Part shown: one piece after another, positions 60,953 through 64,000 of the stretch
Layout: every line of letters starts with the position of its first letter
Numbering within the stretch: position 1 is the stretch's first letter
Origin: Clostridium_AW sp963515715
Lineage (GTDB): Bacteria > Bacillota > Clostridia > Clostridiales > Clostridiaceae
Length of the DNA stretch: 64,000 bases
Assembly: GCF_963515715.1 (NCBI RefSeq)
Contig: NZ_CAUPZS010000006.1
Location: 62,001 to 126,000 of the forward strand
Reading direction: 5' to 3'
Position numbers and translations under genes: made by a program
Notes under the pieces: model-generated
Told to the model about the DNA's origin: nothing
Database searches by the model: none
The model's input: the letters and a program-made list of their open reading frames with translations, nothing else

Positions 60953-62479
60953 TTATAGATCAATTACTGCTTCTACCCTCTTGTCTAAGTCATTTCCTGT
61001 AGCTCCATTTGTGAACAAGGAAACTAAGAAAGTTACAAGCATAGAAGCTGTTATTACATTAACATACCACGGAAGGCCCCCTGGCCACTTAAAGCTAGTA
61101 CTATTTAAATATAAGGAAAGTACATTTAATACTAATGCAGTTATCAATCCTGCGTATACTCCTTGGCTACTAGCCCTTTTCCAAAGTAGCCCTGTTATAA
61201 ACACTGGGAATGTAGCAGACATCAACGTTCCCCAGCCGAAAGTTCCAAGTATGGCCACTGCTTCTCCACTAGTTAAAGCAAATATAATGGATAATATACC
61301 AATAATAAAGGTTGCAATTCTTGATAGGGCAATTTGTTTTTTAGGTTCAATTTTCTTACCTAAAGCATTTGGTATATCCCTTGAAATTATGGTAGCAGAT
61401 AGTGTTAAAAACATACTGGCAGTTGACATAGAGGCTGCTAGCACCGCTGCATATACAAATAATTGAGCATATACTCCAACATAGTCAGCTACAGCAAATA
61501 TTGAATTATCACCATTAGTTAATGGAGGTATGGAGCCATTTCCTACTAAATATAAAGCAGTATATCCCATAGTTACAGCAAATAATCCCACCACCATATG
61601 GCCAAGTGCCGCGTATAAACCTAATTTTGGCATATCTTTAGGGTTCTTAAGCGCATACATTCTTGTTAAAACTTGCGGTTGCCCCATGGTTCCTAATATA
61701 GGTATAAACATCCAGGTTAAAGCTATGGACCCTGGTAATGTTCCCCAAGCGTTCATAGCTTCAGGAATAAATTGTTTTGTTACTTCTTTACCATCCACCA
61801 TCCCCGTTACTTTCCCAGCAGTTGATACTACTTCTACAACTTCTTTAAATCCACCTGTAATTGAAAAGAATGCAAATATCATTATTATGCCAGCTACTAC
61901 CATTATCAGCCCTTGAAATGCTTGAGTTAATACTCCTCCAACTTCACCACTTATAGCTGTATATGCTGTAAGTATTCCAAATATGAATAAACCAGCAACC
62001 ATAGGTTTCCAACCTAGTAGGTGAGCAAAAAGAGCTGAACAGGCACTAATTTGTGATGCTAAATATGCTATAGAACCTATGAATAATATTATTGAAAGTG
62101 TTATTTTTATACCATTATGGCCATTATATCTTAAGTCCGATATATCTCCCAGAGTTGCAATTGGTGCAATTTCAGCCATAGCTCTGATTTTTTTACCTAT
62201 AGCAATATAGGCCATAGAAAAAGCCGAAGAGGATAACATCCATAAAGTCATAGTATTTCCAAAGGAGTAAATAGTACCAGGTACCCCTACTATGGCAAAG
62301 GCACTTTCAACTGCCGCTAAAGTAGATAAGCTTACCACCAACGGACCAAAGAGAGCCGTTCCTCCAAAAAAGGACTGAGGATCTGAAGCCTTATCCCTAG
62401 AAGCTAAGCCAATTACAAAAGAAATGACTATCATTACTAATGAGAAACCAACAATTAAATATTTAACTCCCGCTGACAT
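60953..62479 (-). CDS. Sodium:solute symporter (SSS family)
   Basis: 508 aa with about 13 membrane segments. The SSS pattern is visible in FFGGTALFGPLVVSLSTLAAVESAFAIVGVPGTIYSFG, ISGEVGGVLTQAFQGLIMVVAGI and AAVLAASMSTASMFLTLSATIISRDI. It imports a solute with sodium; pantothenate/proline-type relatives exist but the substrate is not readable. The partner gene ends one base before its start, with AGGAGG inside that gene. The operon has a perfect sigma-54 promoter, implying control by a specific nutrient signal. Confidence 0.9.
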   Translation of the reverse strand: MSAGVKYLIVGFSLVMIVISFVIGLASRDKASDPQSFFGGTALFGPLVVSLSTLAAVESAFAIVGVPGTIYSFGNTMTLWMLSSSAFSMAYIAIGKKIRAMAEIAPIATLGDISDLRYNGHNGIKITLSIILFIGSIAYLASQISACSALFAHLLGWKPMVAGLFIFGILTAYTAISGEVGGVLTQAFQGLIMVVAGIIMIFAFFSITGGFKEVVEVVSTAGKVTGMVDGKEVTKQFIPEAMNAWGTLPGSIALTWMFIPILGTMGQPQVLTRMYALKNPKDMPKLGLYAALGHMVVGLFAVTMGYTALYLVGNGSIPPLTNGDNSIFAVADYVGVYAQLFVYAAVLAASMSTASMFLTLSATIISRDIPNALGKKIEPKKQIALSRIATFIIGILSIIFALTSGEAVAILGTFGWGTLMSATFPVFITGLLWKRASSQGVYAGLITALVLNVLSLYLNSTSFKWPGGLPWYVNVITASMLVTFLVSLFTNGATGNDLDKRVEAVIDL

Positions 62480-62932
62480 TTAACATTCCTCCTTTAGAGA
62501 ATTTAAAGACTCAATCTTATCTTTAAAATTATTCCAATCCTCATCTGATAACCAAAGATCAGCAAATATTGTCAGCCCTAAAGTTAAAGTCAACATTCCT
62601 CCTATCCAATAAGTCAGTATGGTAAATGCAAAAGAAGGGTGGAATCCCAAAATTGTAAAGTCAGGCATCTTCCCCGCAAAAATATCTGCATAATATTTTG
62701 ATAGAAAGAATCCCCCAGCCCATAAAATTGACCAGGAAAGCAGGGTTGTCACAAAAAATTTCATATTTAATTTTCCATTTTTAGCTGCCCCTAGCATCAT
62801 GTAAAGAAGCATTAATATTACGCTGGCAATTAAACTTACAAACCACTGTCCTTTCCATGCACATAAGGTAATTAATACCCAAAGTCCTGTAATAACTAGC
62901 ATGATTCCAGTTTTTTTATTACCTAATTCCAT
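62480..62932 (-). CDS. Small membrane subunit paired with the SSS symporter
   Basis: 150 aa with four or so membrane segments (GIMLVITGLWVLITLCAW, FVSLIASVILMLLYMML, FFVTTLLSWSILWAGGFFL, FAFTILTYWIGGMLTLTLGLTIFADLW). Many SSS symporters are preceded by a small hydrophobic protein (YhdT/DUF997-like); this one is longer and I cannot assign it to a named family. It is the first gene of the sigma-54-controlled operon, with GAGGAGG before the ATG. Confidence 0.75.
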   Translation of the reverse strand: MELGNKKTGIMLVITGLWVLITLCAWKGQWFVSLIASVILMLLYMMLGAAKNGKLNMKFFVTTLLSWSILWAGGFFLSKYYADIFAGKMPDFTILGFHPSFAFTILTYWIGGMLTLTLGLTIFADLWLSDEDWNNFKDKIESLNSLKEEC

Positions 62933-62976
62933 GATAAACCTCCTCGTTAAAACACTTAAACTTTAACTATTATTAA

Positions 62977-62993
62977 AGCAATTGCCGTGCCAA
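62977..62993 (-). promoter_or_regulatory. Perfect-consensus sigma-54 promoter of the symporter operon
   Basis: Read on the minus strand, TTGGCACGGCAATTGCT matches YTGGCACGRNNNTTGCW at every defined position. Predicted start near 62966, about 35 nt before the first gene. Confidence 0.93.
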
Positions 62994-63120
62994 GAGAGTA
63001 TTTTGCAGTATACATTTCTCACGAGGAATAGTGTATATGTTTTTTTCAATAATTTTCCGACTTTTCAATATATATTAATTTATAGCTTTTTAATTTTGTA
63101 AGTTAAAATAATTTTTATGC

Positions 63121-63158
63121 TGTAACACATGTGATACAGTATAAATTTACATGTTACA
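63121..63158. promoter_or_regulatory. Candidate enhancer sites upstream of the symporter sigma-54 promoter
   Basis: TGTAACACATGTGATACA (63121-63138) is an 18-bp inverted repeat with one mismatched pair; a further TGTTACA half-site is at 63152-63158 and TGTAACA at 63183. The main palindrome is about 160 bp upstream of the predicted start, suitable for an enhancer-binding protein. Nothing else is recognisable in 62933-63214. Confidence 0.6.
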
Positions 63159-63195
63159 AAAATCATATAAATTTATATCAATGTAACATATAAGA

Positions 63196-63221
63196 GGAGT
63201 AGGTTATAAAAAACCTACTCC
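63196..63221 (-). terminator. Hairpin overlapping the M20 gene stop codon
   Basis: GGAGTAGGTT / AACCTACTCC, a 10-bp perfect stem with a 6-nt loop; the stop TAG is in the stem. The T-tail is weak. Confidence 0.65.
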
Positions 63222-64000
63222 AAATAATCCAATGCCACTTGAGCATAACTAGCTGCTCCTAGCGGTAATGCATCCTCATCTATATTAAAAAAATTAGAAT
63301 GATGTGAGTAACAACATTTTTTCTCTTCATTTCTTCCTCCTAGGAACAATAATGCTCCTGGAACTTTTTCAGCATATTCAGAGAAGTCCTCTGAACCCAT
63401 AACCTTTTCCATAGGTATAAGATTTTCCAATCCCATAACTTTAGCTAGTGATTTTTCTACAAACTTTACAGTATTTTCATCATTAATAGTTGGACTGCAG
63501 ATACAATCATAGGTAAATTCATATTCACATCCATACGCTTCACAAGTGCTCTTAATCATATCTTCCATCCACTTTGGCAATGCTTCTCTAGTCTCTTTTG
63601 TAAAAGCTCTGTTCATACCTATAATTTCAGCTTTTCCTGGAACTACATTAAATCGCTCTCCTGCATTGATATTACCAACGTTTATTACTATAGGATTTCT
63701 TATATCATTTACTCTTGTAACAATTGTGTGAAGCCCATTTAAAACAGCAGTCATACAAGTAATAGCATCTACTCCTTGCCATGGTGAAGATCCATGACAA
63801 GATTTCCCCTTTATAATCAACTTCCACCTATCTCCTGATGCCATCATAGGTCCCGACTGGATATTGCCTTGACCTACAGGAACATCAGACCATATATGCA
63901 TTCCAAAAACCATATCTACCTTAGGATTTTCCAATACCCCTCCCTCTATCATCTTTTTAGCACCACCAGCTACTTCCTCTGCCGGTTGAAATATAAACTT
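63215..64000 (-). CDS. M20 family amidohydrolase/deacylase (partial, N-terminus beyond right edge)
   Basis: 261 C-terminal residues. FQPAEEVAGGAKKMIEGGVLENPKVDMVFGMHIWSDVPVGQ, GSSPWQGVDAITCMTAVLNGLHTIVTR, EKVMGSEDFSEYAEKVPGALLFLGG and CYSHHSNFFNIDEDAL are typical of IAA-amino acid/N-acyl-amino acid hydrolases of peptidase family M20D. The bimetal ligands PAEE, MH and the C-terminal H are visible. It may feed on, or feed, the substrate of the adjacent symporter operon, but the stop-overlapping hairpin suggests separate transcription. Confidence 0.93.
   Translation of the reverse strand, partial: KFIFQPAEEVAGGAKKMIEGGVLENPKVDMVFGMHIWSDVPVGQGNIQSGPMMASGDRWKLIIKGKSCHGSSPWQGVDAITCMTAVLNGLHTIVTRVNDIRNPIVINVGNINAGERFNVVPGKAEIIGMNRAFTKETREALPKWMEDMIKSTCEAYGCEYEFTYDCICSPTINDENTVKFVEKSLAKVMGLENLIPMEKVMGSEDFSEYAEKVPGALLFLGGRNEEKKCCYSHHSNFFNIDEDALPLGAASYAQVALDYLE

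Overview
This 64 kb window is a chromosomal segment of a low-GC, endospore-forming anaerobe, almost certainly Clostridium in the broad sense. The indicators are AT-rich DNA with strong AGGAGG-type ribosome binding sites, sporulation genes (spoIVFA/spoIVFB-like, spo0B-like), a Ni-dependent CO dehydrogenase, a flavodiiron protein, T-box and c-di-AMP riboswitches, and the conserved Firmicute order maf-radC-mreBCD-mrdA-minCDE-spoIVFA/B-rplU-prp-rpmA-spo0B. I cannot assign a species. I saw no rRNA, tRNA, CRISPR array, prophage or intact insertion sequence.

Layout. (1) 1-19.3 kb, all minus strand, is the cell-shape, division, sporulation and ribosome block: riboswitch-controlled NlpC/P60 hydrolase, SPOR protein, maf, radC, mreBCD, PBP2, minCDE, rodA, mgsA, spoIVFA/B-like, a radical-SAM operon ending in RNase G, then L21-Prp-L27 and a Spo0B-like protein cut by the left edge. 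(2) 19.4-29.2 kb is a metabolic and accessory stretch: LUD protein, acetyltransferases (one fused to a DsrE-like domain), a secreted duplicated-domain protein, cooS and a PAS/GGDEF/HD-GYP-like sensor. (3) 29.3-33.8 kb is a serine T-box followed by serine biosynthesis genes, a TIM-barrel protein and a cupin. (4) 33.9-40.4 kb is a D-2-hydroxyacid dehydrogenase/PTS-IIC-like operon behind a MerR-type promoter, its likely MerR regulator, and addB. (5) 40.7-42.35 kb is a visibly GC-richer island carrying an AraC/GyrI regulator and gene debris. (6) 42.4-47.1 kb is a nitrosative/oxidative-stress module: ric and fprA diverge from a 46-bp perfect palindrome containing two FNR-like boxes, and an FNR-type regulator with a Cys-rich N-terminus lies nearby. 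(7) 47-51 kb has a MocR-type regulator, ddl and a FetAB-type exporter. (8) 51-55.6 kb has a sigma-54 activator divergent from a -24/-12 promoter that drives an acyl-CoA ligase and an atypical KAS III enzyme. (9) 55.6-64 kb has a nuclease-helicase fusion, a membrane-anchored HTH protein, a CDF exporter, a frameshifted flavoprotein, a sigma-54-controlled sodium:solute symporter operon, and an M20 hydrolase cut by the right edge.

How the genes work together: the left block builds the elongasome (MreBCD, RodA, PBP2), the Min system and sporulation proteolysis. The right half looks like a set of small regulatory modules, each with its own operator logic: FNR-like, MerR 19-bp-spacer, sigma-54 enhancer, and 11-bp phased direct repeats. 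At least four copies of a small MITE-like repeat, plus a 38-bp dispersed repeat, sit between genes. The features most worth following up are the sigma-54/ligase/KAS III unit, the ric-fprA palindrome, the perfect sigma-54 promoter of the symporter operon, and the repeat families.
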